Notes under the pieces: generated by a model | The model's database searches: none | What the model was told of the DNA's origin: nothing | The model's input: the letters and a program-made list of their open reading frames with translations, nothing else | Shown: positions 48,200-56,377 of the stretch, in pieces | Numbering within the stretch: position 1 is the stretch's first letter | Layout: each line of letters starts with the position of its first letter | Source of the DNA: VRUE01 sp963717375 | Lineage (GTDB): Bacteria; Actinomycetota; Thermoleophilia; Solirubrobacterales; 70-9 | DNA: 64,000 nt | Assembly (NCBI GenBank): GCA_963717375.1 | Contig: OY970329.1 | Span: 496,001 to 560,000 of the forward strand | Direction of reading: 5' to 3' | Translations under genes and position numbers: made by a program

Positions 48200-50335
48200 C
48201 TATAGACGGTTCTCGGCAGACTCGGCGCGGCCGGGCCACCAGGCGCGCTCGCCACAGAGGTAGGTGATCGCCGGGATCAGCAGAGCGCGGACTACGAAGG
48301 TGTCGAGGAGGACGCCGATCGCGACCGTGGCGCCGATCTGGACCAGCTCTTCGAGCGGCAGCAGGGTCAGCGTGGCGAAGGTCCCGGCGAGGATCAGGCC
48401 GGCGCCGGTGACCACCCCGCCGGTTTTCTCGAGGGCGACCAGGACGCCGTCGCGGGTGCCGATCTCGGCCGCCTCCTCGCGGGCCCGGGTCATCAGGAAG
48501 ATGTTGTAGTCGACCCCGAGCGCGACCAAGAAGATGAAGGAGAGCAGGACGAGGTTGAAGGCGAGGCCGCTCGATCCGAGCAGGTCGGTGAAGGCAAAAG
48601 TGATCAGGCCGAGGGTCGCCATGAACGAGGCGACAACGGTGAGCATCAGGTAGCCGGGCGCGGCGAGGGCGCGTAGGACCAAGGTCAGGATCAGCCCGAC
48701 GACCAGCAGGACCAAGGGGACGATCAGCTTGGTGTCGCGGGTGTTGGTCTGCTCGACGTCGTAGTTCTCGGCCGGGATCCCGCCAACGAGGGCGCTGGGG
48801 GCGACGTCCTGGAGCTCCGCGCGGATGCCGCGGACCAGATCGGCCGCTTCCGCGGAGTAGGGGTTGCCGCGCAGGACGATCGCCACCGCCGCCTCGGCGG
48901 AGAGCGAGGAGGACGGAATCGGCACCGCGAGCTTGACCGACGGCAGGCCCTCCAGGCCCTTTATCGCGGCCTCCGCTTCGGAGAGGTCGACGACCGCGGT
49001 CAGCGGCGAGCCGAGGCCCGGCGGGAAGTGTTCGTCGAGGACTTCGGTGCCGCGGCCCGATTCCGTCTCGTGCGTTTCGCCTTCGCCGAAACCGATCGTT
49101 CCGTGGTCGATGAGATTGCCGAGCGAGAGGACCACCAGAACAGCGAGCACGACGGCGACGATCGAACGGGGACGGCGGCGGACGAAGCCCGCGATCCGCG
49201 CCCAGCGAGTGCGCCTCTCCCCCGGTTCCGCCCCGCGCCCTGGCCAAAAGGCGCGCCGGCCGAGCAGCGAGAGGGCCGCCGGCAGCAGGGTCAGCGCGGC
49301 GGCGAGCATCACCGCGATCCCGATCGCGAGGATCGGCCCGAGCCAGCGGGTCGACTCGAGGTCGGCCAGAAGCAGCACCAGCATCGCCGCGATCACGGTG
49401 CCGGCTGAGGCGGCGATCGGCCGCACGCTCTCGGCCAAGGCCGCGGGAAGCGCCGCCTCGGGCTCGCGACCCTGGTCGAGCTCCTCGCGGTAGCGGTGGA
49501 TGAGGAGCAGCGAGTAGTCGGTGCCGGCGCCGAAGATCAGCACGAGCAGCAGGAACGTCCCCTCGACGTTGACCGTGATCAGGCCCGACTCGATCAGGAG
49601 GTAGGTGATGCCGATCGCGATCAGGTAGGCGATGCCGACCGTGAGCAGCGGCAGCAGCGCCAGGACCGGAGCGCGGTAGACCAGCAGGAGGAGCAGAAGC
49701 ACGAGGCTGAGGGTCGCGATCAGCAGCGTTTTGCCGGCGTCTTCGGCGACCCGCTCGAGGTCGGCGGCGATGCCGCCGGGACCGGTGACGTAGGAGCGCA
49801 GCCCGGGATATCTGTGCGCCGCGAGGTAGGCGCGGATCTTGCCGACCCCGTCGACCACCGCGCCGCGGTCGCTGGAGTCGATCGCCAGCGCCACCAGCGC
49901 CGCTTCACCATCGCGCGAGACTGGGCCGATGCCGTGTGCGATCCGCGCCACGTCCCCCAGCGGTTGCTTCGCCTGGCCCGAGAACGGGGCGAAGACCGGC
50001 GAGGCCCCGGTGAGGCCGAGCCGGTCGAGCCCTTCGCCGAGCCGGCCGATCGCGTCCAGGTCAGCTCCGGTGAGGCCGCCGTTGCGCTCGAACACGAGCA
50101 GGACCGGCACATCATTGCCACCCTTGAAGTCGCGCTGAAGCACGCCGACGACCCGGGTCGACTCCGCGTTTGCCGGCAGGTAGCTGCTCTGCCCCGCCGC
50201 GGTCGCCTCGCCGATGTGAGTCCGGCCGATGAAGCCGGCGATTCCGAGCAAGACCCAGACCGCGACCGTCACCCAGCGCCCGCGCGGACCGGTCACGGCG
50301 GCGGCCAAACGTTCGATCGGGGGCCGCGGGCGCAC
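48200..50335 (-). CDS. MmpL-family RND transporter
   Basis: 711 residues, GTG start. Two repeats, each with one helix, a large extracytoplasmic domain and five helices. FGAGTDYSLLLIHRYREE and ALGVDYNIFLMTRAREE are the paired proton-relay helices, each with the Asp-Tyr of MMPL proteins. Such proteins export lipids or polyketide-derived lipids across the membrane. It is alone, not in the PKS operon, so the cargo cannot be assigned. Confidence 0.93.
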   Translation of the reverse strand: MRPRPPIERLAAAVTGPRGRWVTVAVWVLLGIAGFIGRTHIGEATAAGQSSYLPANAESTRVVGVLQRDFKGGNDVPVLLVFERNGGLTGADLDAIGRLGEGLDRLGLTGASPVFAPFSGQAKQPLGDVARIAHGIGPVSRDGEAALVALAIDSSDRGAVVDGVGKIRAYLAAHRYPGLRSYVTGPGGIAADLERVAEDAGKTLLIATLSLVLLLLLLVYRAPVLALLPLLTVGIAYLIAIGITYLLIESGLITVNVEGTFLLLVLIFGAGTDYSLLLIHRYREELDQGREPEAALPAALAESVRPIAASAGTVIAAMLVLLLADLESTRWLGPILAIGIAVMLAAALTLLPAALSLLGRRAFWPGRGAEPGERRTRWARIAGFVRRRPRSIVAVVLAVLVVLSLGNLIDHGTIGFGEGETHETESGRGTEVLDEHFPPGLGSPLTAVVDLSEAEAAIKGLEGLPSVKLAVPIPSSSLSAEAAVAIVLRGNPYSAEAADLVRGIRAELQDVAPSALVGGIPAENYDVEQTNTRDTKLIVPLVLLVVGLILTLVLRALAAPGYLMLTVVASFMATLGLITFAFTDLLGSSGLAFNLVLLSFIFLVALGVDYNIFLMTRAREEAAEIGTRDGVLVALEKTGGVVTGAGLILAGTFATLTLLPLEELVQIGATVAIGVLLDTFVVRALLIPAITYLCGERAWWPGRAESAENRL

Positions 50336-50378
50336 GGCGGAACCCTAGCCTCGCGATCAGCTTTGATACCTCTGGCGA

Positions 50379-50861
50379 ATGAATGACGTGCTGCCCGACA
50401 CCCTGGAGCCCGGATTGCACCTCGTCTTCTGTGGGACGGCGGCGGGAACTGCGTCGGCCAAGGCGGGCGCCTATTACGCCGGTCCCGGCAACTCGTTCTG
50501 GGCCACCCTCCACGCGGTCGGGCTGACCCCGGAGCAGCTGAAGCCGGCCGAATTCAGGCGGCTGTCCGAGTTCGGGATCGGCCTCACCGACATCTGCAAG
50601 GTCCGCTACGGCTCCGACGAGGAAGTCGGCACGGTCGAGTTCGACGTCGCCGGCCTCGAGGCAAAGATCGCCGCCGCCGAACCGGCCACGCTCGCCTTCA
50701 ACGGCAAGAACGCAGCCCGCGGCGCGCTCGAACGCGATGTCGCCTACGGCCTTCAGGACGAGCGCCTCGCCGGCGCGGCGCTCTGGGTCCTGCCGTCGAC
50801 CTCGGGAGCCGCGCGCAGGTTCTGGAACATCGAGCCCTGGCTGGAGCTGGCGCAGGCATGA
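50379..50861 (+). CDS. Mug-like uracil/mismatch DNA glycosylase with GTAAG motif
   Basis: 160 residues. The UDG fold is shown by VFCGTAAGTASA, YYAGPGNSFWATLH, GIGLTDICK and the terminal VLPSTSGAA. In E. coli Mug the first motif is GINPG with the catalytic Asn; here it is GTAAG with no Asn, and the Asp in LTDIC may replace it, as in related variants. It removes damaged bases such as uracil; exact specificity is unknown. It overlaps the next gene by 4 bp. Confidence 0.85.
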   Translation: MNDVLPDTLEPGLHLVFCGTAAGTASAKAGAYYAGPGNSFWATLHAVGLTPEQLKPAEFRRLSEFGIGLTDICKVRYGSDEEVGTVEFDVAGLEAKIAAAEPATLAFNGKNAARGALERDVAYGLQDERLAGAALWVLPSTSGAARRFWNIEPWLELAQA

Positions 50862-51673
50862 TCGAGATTCGCCGACTGGCCTGGGCGGGCGTCGAAATCA
50901 GCGCCGGCGGGCAGACCTTGGTCATCGATCTCGTCGAGGACTTCCCCTCGCTGCACGGAGCCGATGCCCCGACGGGCGAGGCACTGCCCTCCCCTGCCGC
51001 CGGGACCGTGAGAGCCGGCCTGCTGACGCACCTGCACAGCGACCACGCCGACGTCGCCGCCCTGACCCGGGCGCTCAGCGCCGACGGCATCGTGCTGCGG
51101 CCGCAGCGAGCGACCGGCGGCCCCACGGAGATCGCCCTTGTCGAGAAACCCGAAGCGGCGCTCGACGATTCCGGCCTCGACGCTCGCGTTTTGGCGCCGT
51201 GGGAGACGGTCGAGGTCGGACCCTTCTCGATCGCGGCGCTCCCCGCGGTCGACGGCTTCGGCGACCCGCAGGTCTCCTGGAGCGTCGCCGTCGAAGGCTG
51301 CCGCGTCCTGCACGCGGGTGACACGCTGTTCCACGGCTGGTGGTGGCTCGCGGCGCTGCGCCACGGCCCCTTCGACCTCGCTCTCCTGCCGGCCGGCGGC
51401 GCGGTGGTGGACCTTCCCTCGCACCAGCCACCAAGCCCTCTTCCCGCCGGGATGGATCCGCGGCAGGCGGCGATCGCCGCCAAGCTGCTCGGCGCCACCA
51501 CGCTGGTGCCGATCCACTACGGCCCGCTTCACGCCGCCGACAACTACGTCCAGGTCGACGACCCACCGGGCGCGCTGCTCAGCGCCGCCCGTGAGCTCGG
51601 TGTCGCCGCACGGGTGATGGACCCCGGCGAGCGGCTCCAAATCGAACCGCGCTCAACCCCTATCCAGCCCTAG
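50858..51673 (+). CDS. Metallo-beta-lactamase-fold hydrolase
   Basis: 271 residues. LLTHLHSDHADV gives the HxHxDH zinc motif; HAGDTLFHGW and PIHYGPLH supply further ligands. The layout fits UlaG-like lactonase/phosphodiesterase proteins. ATG overlaps the glycosylase stop (ATGA), so the two are coupled. Substrate unknown. Confidence 0.9.
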   Translation: MIEIRRLAWAGVEISAGGQTLVIDLVEDFPSLHGADAPTGEALPSPAAGTVRAGLLTHLHSDHADVAALTRALSADGIVLRPQRATGGPTEIALVEKPEAALDDSGLDARVLAPWETVEVGPFSIAALPAVDGFGDPQVSWSVAVEGCRVLHAGDTLFHGWWWLAALRHGPFDLALLPAGGAVVDLPSHQPPSPLPAGMDPRQAAIAAKLLGATTLVPIHYGPLHAADNYVQVDDPPGALLSAARELGVAARVMDPGERLQIEPRSTPIQP

Positions 51674-51687
51674 CGAAGGAGACAAAG

Positions 51688-52062
51688 ATGGTCGAGAGAA
51701 TTGAGGAGATGCCGGCCGGGACCGTTGGCTTTCGGGCCTCTGGCAAGCTCACGCGAGACGACTACCGCGAGGTCCTGGAGCCGGCGCTGACGGAGGCGGC
51801 CGAGTCCGGGGAGATCCGCATGCTCTTCAGCCTCACGAACTTCGAGGGCCTTGAGCCGGGAGCCTGGTTCGACGACGTCAAGACCGGGCTCGGATTGGGG
51901 ATCGGGCATCACTCGGCCTGGAAACGCTCGGCCGTCATCACCGACGTCACCTGGGTCGGCAAGGCGTTCGAGCTCTTCGCCTGGATGACCCCGGGCGAGG
52001 TCAAGGTCTTCCCCGAGCTGGATCAGCTGGAGGAAGCGAAGACCTGGGTCGCGGCTCCCTAG
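51688..52062 (+). CDS. SpoIIAA-like (STAS-fold) protein
   Basis: 124 residues. GTVGFRASGKLTRDDYREVLEP, then MLFSLTNFEGLEPGAWFDD and AWKRSAVITDVTWVGKAFEL, match SpoIIAA-like proteins found in many bacteria. An AAGGAG site lies just upstream of ATG 51688. Function unknown. It overlaps the stop of the encapsulin gene by 4 bp on the opposite strand. Confidence 0.88.
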   Translation: MVERIEEMPAGTVGFRASGKLTRDDYREVLEPALTEAAESGEIRMLFSLTNFEGLEPGAWFDDVKTGLGLGIGHHSAWKRSAVITDVTWVGKAFELFAWMTPGEVKVFPELDQLEEAKTWVAAP

Positions 52063-52859
52063 GTAAGGGGGACCGCGGCCTCGGGGGTGGCGACGCGGAA
52101 GCTGATGCTCTCCTCGAGGTAGAAATTGATGGCGCCGGCGTCGTGGCTCTCGTAACCAATCGAGAGGTCCTCGCCGGACTCGAAGAGGAAATCACCGCCG
52201 CGCGTACTGAGCACGGCGGCACCTTTCACGCCGGGGGACCAGACGAGCGGCCCGCCGACGATCTCGCGCAGGTGCTCGAGCAAGGGGTAGCCGCCGTGCT
52301 CGCTGGTCTCGAGCACCCGAGTGTGGGCCTCGGGACCGAGCGCAAGGCCATACGGCCCTTCGACGCCGGCGGCGAGCAGCGCGTTGACCGCCTTGGCGAC
52401 GTGACGCGGGTAGCGCTCGCAGTCCTCGCCGAGCTCGATCGGATCGTGCGGCGAAGCCTCGATGATGCCGGTGATCCCGGCCGCTTTCCAGCCGTGAAAG
52501 ACGGCAGCGTTCTCGGCGACGGCGATCGCGTGGGCGGCTTGGTCGAGCGCCTCCAGATCGGCGTCCTCGGCGCCGCGGTCGGCGTCGGCGAGCTCGGAGC
52601 GGTCGATCGAGAACGGTGCCCGCAGCTCGACCAGGGCGAGGACCTGACGCTGCGCGCCATTGACTCCTTTGCTCGGCGGATCGGCGATCTCCTTGACCCG
52701 GCCCAGGTTCGTCGCCGAGTACTGCCAGCCGTGGGGCCCGGCGAAATCGACCAGCTTGCGGGCCGCAAGGGCGGGCGCGAGGCGCTCACGGGCCTCGGAG
52801 TCGAGCAACTCCCAATTTCCCTCGGTGATCGGCGCGTGCTCGCGCAGCAGGTGGCTCAT
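52059..52859 (-). CDS. Encapsulin shell protein (linocin M18 family)
   Basis: 266 residues, the length of T=1 encapsulins. The HK97-like fold is indicated by REHAPITEGNWELLDSEARE at the N-terminus, LDFAGPHGW-like KLVDFAGPHGWQYSATNLGR, and the C-terminal SIGYESHDAGAINFYLEES. It self-assembles into a cage that loads cargo by a short C-terminal peptide. ATG overlaps the ferritin gene stop by 1 bp (TGATG), so both are translated in step. Confidence 0.95.
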   Translation of the reverse strand: MSHLLREHAPITEGNWELLDSEARERLAPALAARKLVDFAGPHGWQYSATNLGRVKEIADPPSKGVNGAQRQVLALVELRAPFSIDRSELADADRGAEDADLEALDQAAHAIAVAENAAVFHGWKAAGITGIIEASPHDPIELGEDCERYPRHVAKAVNALLAAGVEGPYGLALGPEAHTRVLETSEHGGYPLLEHLREIVGGPLVWSPGVKGAAVLSTRGGDFLFESGEDLSIGYESHDAGAINFYLEESISFRVATPEAAVPLT

Positions 52860-53248
52860 CAGCTCGCCTCCCTCAGGCTGCCGATGCCGAGCGACTCGCC
52901 GCCGGCGAGCGGAGCGCCGCGCGAAGCGGCGCCCTCGGTCGCCTCCTCCTCGGCCTCCTCGCCGTGCTCGACGATGTCGCCCTCCTGGAAGAGGACGCCT
53001 TCGGCGATCTCCCGCCAGACCGGGGTGCGGCGCAGGAGAAACTCGAGGTCCATGCAGAAGTGCTTGAACTCCTCGCCCTGGGCGTCGTGCATGATCGCCC
53101 GCGCCTCGCCGTCGGTCTCGACCGCCATGCGCTGCTCATACCAGCCGATTGCCTCGGCCTCCTCGGTCAGCGACGTGCAGAGGCGGGCGAAGGTCCGCGT
53201 CTCTGCGGGCAGCTCCTCGGGTGGCTCGTGGTACTGGTCGAAACCCAC
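52859..53248 (-). CDS. Encapsulated ferritin-like protein with cargo peptide
   Basis: 129 residues, GTG start. Two-helix ferritin fold: LTEEAEAIGWYEQRM and GEEFKHFCMDLEFLLRR supply the iron ligands (Glu30/32, Tyr37, Glu60, His63; ExxH pattern). The tail ends in SLGIGSLREAS, which fits the encapsulin-targeting consensus LGIGSL. It oxidises and stores iron inside the encapsulin cage made by the next gene. An acidic linker (GEEAEEEATEG) joins core and tail. Confidence 0.95.
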   Translation of the reverse strand: MGFDQYHEPPEELPAETRTFARLCTSLTEEAEAIGWYEQRMAVETDGEARAIMHDAQGEEFKHFCMDLEFLLRRTPVWREIAEGVLFQEGDIVEHGEEAEEEATEGAASRGAPLAGGESLGIGSLREAS

Positions 53249-53291
53249 GCCTACATCTTGTCAGGATGAGGGGGCGGAGCGCCGGGAGCGC

Positions 53292-53837
53292 TCAGCCCTC
53301 CTCGGCGAGGATCGCGTAGACCTTGCGACGCGTCTCGTCGAGCAGTTCGCGGACCCGGCGCTGCTGGTCTTCGTCGGCGGCGTGAAAGACCTGGCCGATC
53401 GAGTGGTGCAGCTTGTGGACCGACTCGCGCAGGTGGATCTGCTCGGGGTCGGCTTCGGCCCGGACCGCGTCCCAAGGGGTCTCCTCGCCGGCTCGCGACT
53501 CCTGCTCGGCCTTGCCGGTGTCGGTGAGCGTGAAGCGGCGCTTGCCGTCGATCTCCTGACCGCTGATCAGACCCTCGTCCTCGAGCATCTGCAGGGTCGG
53601 GTAAATCGAGCCGGCGCTCGGAGCCCAGGCTCCGGCGGTGCGCTCCTCGATCTCCTTGATCATCTCGTAGCCGTGCATCGGCCGCTCGGCGAGCAGAGCC
53701 AACGCCGCGGCCCGGACATCGCCTCGGCGCGCCCTCGGCCCGCCGCGACCGCGGCCGCCGGAGCGAAAGCCTCGGCTGCGGGCGAATTCCTCGCGCCTCT
53801 GCAGGCCAGCCCGGCCTTGATGGTGTCTGTGGTGCAT
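53292..53837 (-). CDS. PadR-family transcriptional regulator
   Basis: 181 residues. The winged helix is clear: PMHGYEMIKEIEERTAG, SIYPTLQMLEDEGLI and KRRFTLTDTGKAE. The N-terminus is His/Arg/Gly-rich (MHHRHHQGR), perhaps metal-binding. AAAGG precedes the ATG. It is first in the operon PadR-ferritin-encapsulin (43-bp gap) and has a palindromic site upstream, so it probably represses itself and the encapsulin genes. Confidence 0.92.
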   Translation of the reverse strand: MHHRHHQGRAGLQRREEFARSRGFRSGGRGRGGPRARRGDVRAAALALLAERPMHGYEMIKEIEERTAGAWAPSAGSIYPTLQMLEDEGLISGQEIDGKRRFTLTDTGKAEQESRAGEETPWDAVRAEADPEQIHLRESVHKLHHSIGQVFHAADEDQQRRVRELLDETRRKVYAILAEEG

Positions 53838-53863
53838 TGGAAAACCTTTCTATCGATTACTAA

Positions 53864-53891
53864 CGCGATATATCGTAACATATCTATCGCG
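53864..53891. promoter_or_regulatory. Putative PadR operator
   Basis: CGCGATA (53864-53870) and TATCGCG (53885-53891) form an inverted repeat with a 14-bp spacer; CGATATATCG (53866-53875) is itself a 10-bp palindrome. It lies 27 bp upstream of the PadR start, in a local A/T-rich stretch, and may also act on the divergent ferritin-like gene. Confidence 0.65.
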
Positions 53892-53981
53892 ATGCTCTGG
53901 ACGGGCTTTCCGAAGCCCAGAATGATCCGGCCATAGAGCGGCTCCGTTAGTGGAACAAACCCCTCTTCCCAAAGGAGCAGC

Positions 53982-54707
53982 ATGGATCCCGAGACAAGCA
54001 TCGACCGGATTGACGTCGATGGCGCGGTGCGCGAAACAGCTCACGACGCCACCGAGGCCCTCGACAGTGGCGACACCAGGCTGGACTTCCTCAAGAAGGC
54101 GGGCCTCGCCGGCGGAGCCGCGATGAGCGGCGGCGTGCTGCTCAGCGCCCTCACCCCCGCTGCCGCGATGGCAGCCGGCAAGGGCCGGCCGCCCGCCTCG
54201 TTCGGCAAGGGCGACATCGGCATCCTCAACTACGCGCTGACGCTCGAGTACCTCGAGGCCGCCTTCTACAACGAGGCAAGCGCCAACCAGAAGAGCAAAT
54301 CCTTCATCAAGGACCCGCAGACGCAGGTCTTCCTGAAGACGGTGACAGTCGACGAGAACGCCCACGTCGCCTTCCTCAAGAAAGCCCTCGGCAGCAAAGC
54401 CGTCGGCGCGCCGAAAGTCGACTTTGGGGGCACCACCTCCGACGAAAAGTCCTTCGTCGAAACCGCGGTCGCGCTCGAGAACACCGGCGTCCACGCCTAC
54501 TCGGGCCAGGCGCTCAACATCGCCACCCCGGCCTACGTCGCGGCGGCGATCTCGATCCTCACGATCGAGGCCCGGCACGCCTCGGTGGCCGGCCTGATCC
54601 TCTCCGGCAAACCCTCCGGGCTGACCCCTGACGGGGCCTTCGACACCCCCTTCACCGCCGCCAAGGTGCTGAAGGCAGTCGAAAAGACCGGCTTCCTCGT
54701 CAAATAA
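53982..54707 (+). CDS. Ferritin-like domain protein with Tat-like signal
   Basis: 241 residues. Residues 30-65 look like a Tat signal (TRLDFLKKAGLAGGAAMSGG, ending AAAMAAG), though with one Arg instead of two. The mature part is a four-helix ferritin-like domain: GILNYALTLEYLEAAFYNEA, ENAHVAFLKKAL, and EARHASVAGLI supply the Glu/His ligands. AAAGGAG lies 5 bases before the ATG. It is followed by tatA and tatC, fitting a folded exported protein. Confidence 0.88.
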   Translation: MDPETSIDRIDVDGAVRETAHDATEALDSGDTRLDFLKKAGLAGGAAMSGGVLLSALTPAAAMAAGKGRPPASFGKGDIGILNYALTLEYLEAAFYNEASANQKSKSFIKDPQTQVFLKTVTVDENAHVAFLKKALGSKAVGAPKVDFGGTTSDEKSFVETAVALENTGVHAYSGQALNIATPAYVAAAISILTIEARHASVAGLILSGKPSGLTPDGAFDTPFTAAKVLKAVEKTGFLVK

Positions 54708-54727
54708 GGCTTACCGCCATCGCAAGC

Positions 54728-54764
54728 CCCCGGCGAGGTCGACTGGAGATCGGCCTCGCCGGGG
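54728..54764 (+). terminator. Hairpin after the ferritin-like gene
   Basis: CCCCGGCGAGG (54728-54738) pairs perfectly with CCTCGCCGGGG (54754-54764), loop 15 nt. It lies 20 bp after the stop. No T-run follows, so it may terminate weakly or protect the mRNA end before tatA. Confidence 0.6.
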
Positions 54765-54813
54765 TCGATAACGAACTTCGAACAACCCAAAAGTCAACGC
54801 ACTGGAGGTCACC

Positions 54814-55053
54814 GTGCCCAACATCGGACCAATGGAGATACTCGTAGTCCTGATCATCGCCCTCGTCGTCTTCGGGCCCAAACGCCTGCCGGAGCTGGGC
54901 AAGTCGCTCGGCAAAGGGATCAATGAGTTCCGCGGCTCGATCAGCGGAGATGCGCCGGAGCGACCCGAGCCCGTCGCGGTCAAGCAGGCTCCCATCGCGG
55001 CAGTGGCCCACGGCCCCGTGACCGAGGCCGAAGCCACCAAGACGCGGGTCTGA
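54814..55053 (+). CDS. tatA: Twin-arginine translocase subunit TatA
   Basis: 79 residues, GTG start with GGAGGT upstream. One N-terminal membrane helix (MEILVVLIIALVVFGPKRLP) with the FGPKRLPELG hinge, then an amphipathic helix and a polar tail. It forms the Tat pore. It is 7 bp upstream of tatC and just behind a putative Tat substrate. Confidence 0.95.
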   Translation: MPNIGPMEILVVLIIALVVFGPKRLPELGKSLGKGINEFRGSISGDAPERPEPVAVKQAPIAAVAHGPVTEAEATKTRV

Positions 55054-55060
55054 GACCACG

Positions 55061-55825
55061 ATGCGCCGCGTAAAGCCAATCTCATACGAGGATGAGGTGA
55101 GCGTCGTCGAGCACCTCGACGAGCTGCGCGCGCGCATCATCGTTTCAATCACGGTCTTCGGCGTCGCCCTGGCGCTCTGTTTCTGGCAGAACCACCTACT
55201 GCTCGAACTGGCGAGCGGCCCGCTCCCCCCTAATCACCACAAGCTGATCACCTTCGGGATCAGCGAGCCCTTCACGACGACGATGACGATCGCCGCCTAC
55301 GGGGCGATCATTCTCTCGTTGCCGATCATCCTCTACCAGGCCTACGCCTACCTGCTGCCGGCATTCAGCGACCACCAGCGGCGCACGATCATGCCGCTGC
55401 TGCTCTTGATCCCGGTCCTCTTCATCGCCGGGATCGCCTTCGGCTACGTCGTCGTGCTGCCGGCCGCGACCAAGTTCCTGCTCAACTTCAACGACTCGCA
55501 GTTCAACATCCAGGTGCGGGCCAAGGAGTACTACAGCTTCTTCGCCAGCACCCTGCTCGCCTGCGGCGTCGTCTTCCAGGTCCCGGTGGGAATCCTCGCC
55601 GTGACCCGCCTCGGCATCGTCAAGGTGCGCCAGCTACAGCAGAATCGCCGCTACGCCTACCTCGGCTGCGCCGTCGTAGCCGCCGCCCTGCCGGGAGTCG
55701 ACCCGGTCTCGATGATCCTGGAGACAGCACCACTGATCGCCCTCTACGAGCTGAGCATCGTCCTCGCCCGCGTCTTCGGCGAGCCCGGCGCGACGCCGCT
55801 GAGTGAGGCGGCCTCGACGCCCTAA
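55061..55825 (+). CDS. tatC: Twin-arginine translocase subunit TatC
   Basis: 254 residues, six membrane helices. The signatures are VEHLDELRARIIVS at the N-terminus (signal recognition) and PFTTTMTIAAYGAIILSLPI in the second helix pair. It binds Tat signal peptides. No tatB is in the window; in actinobacteria tatB is often elsewhere. Last gene of the ferritin-like/tatA/tatC group. Confidence 0.96.
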   Translation: MRRVKPISYEDEVSVVEHLDELRARIIVSITVFGVALALCFWQNHLLLELASGPLPPNHHKLITFGISEPFTTTMTIAAYGAIILSLPIILYQAYAYLLPAFSDHQRRTIMPLLLLIPVLFIAGIAFGYVVVLPAATKFLLNFNDSQFNIQVRAKEYYSFFASTLLACGVVFQVPVGILAVTRLGIVKVRQLQQNRRYAYLGCAVVAAALPGVDPVSMILETAPLIALYELSIVLARVFGEPGATPLSEAASTP

Positions 55826-56099
55826 ATCGCTAGGAGTCTTTCCTTTTTCGCACGAGACAACTTACGAAGTCTTGAATCAAGACTCAAGAATGTGAATTCC
55901 AGAGTGACGAAACTACGAATCAAACTAATGTGAACAAGACCAGTAACTAGAACTTTGAAAATAGTCGTAACGAGAAACTAGAAGAGAGTCGTAACGAAAG
56001 TCTTTAAAGAGAGTTCAAACGAGAGTCTGAATGAAAGTCGTAACTACAGTTGGAACTTAAGCAGTTATAGTTATTGAAGAGCGATCAATCAGATTGCAC
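55826..56099. other. A-rich intergenic region with short repeats
   Basis: No gene is supported. The plus strand is purine-rich and low in GC. AGTCGTAAC occurs three times (55963-55971, 55987-55995, 56036-56044). AGTCTTGA and TCAAGACT form an inverted repeat around one base at 55868-55884. Similar AGAGAGT/GAGAGTC fragments fill the rest. It may be a decayed repeat or an RNA leader. Confidence 0.55.
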
Positions 56100-56142
56100 C
56101 AGAAAGAACCGGCGCCGACCCCCTGAAAGAGCCGACGCCGGT
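56100..56142 (-). terminator. Intrinsic terminator downstream of the alcohol dehydrogenase operon
   Basis: On the minus strand a 12-bp stem (ACCGGCGUCGGC with GUCGGCGCCGGU, two G-U pairs) is followed by UUCUUUCU. It lies about 235 bp past the stop at 56378, so the operon has a long 3' tail or a small RNA lies between (56143-56377 holds no convincing gene). Confidence 0.7.
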
Positions 56143-56377
56143 CGATTAAATGCCCCGTAACCGGTATTTGGGGCCCTGGTAGGAGGTCCCGGGCCGCTGG
56201 GGTGCGGTCTGGACCTCTTACTGCGTTCATCTTAGCTGTATTTCGGATTAATTCCCGCCAGCCGACCTGTGTTTCCGTTATTTCCACAGGTAGTTTGGGC
56301 AAAAATGCTGCAAATTCGGGGGTTACCACACCATTACCCCTCGAAGCGCCACCGGCACGGAGAGCCTCGCGAGGGTC

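Noticed and set aside
55826..56060. Possible CRISPR array
   Set aside because: The repeats are 9 bp, irregularly spaced (24 and 49 bp), and no cas genes are present.
56057..56329. A 90-codon minus-strand frame in the spacer
   Set aside because: It crosses the intrinsic terminator hairpin and has no ribosome site or familiar sequence.
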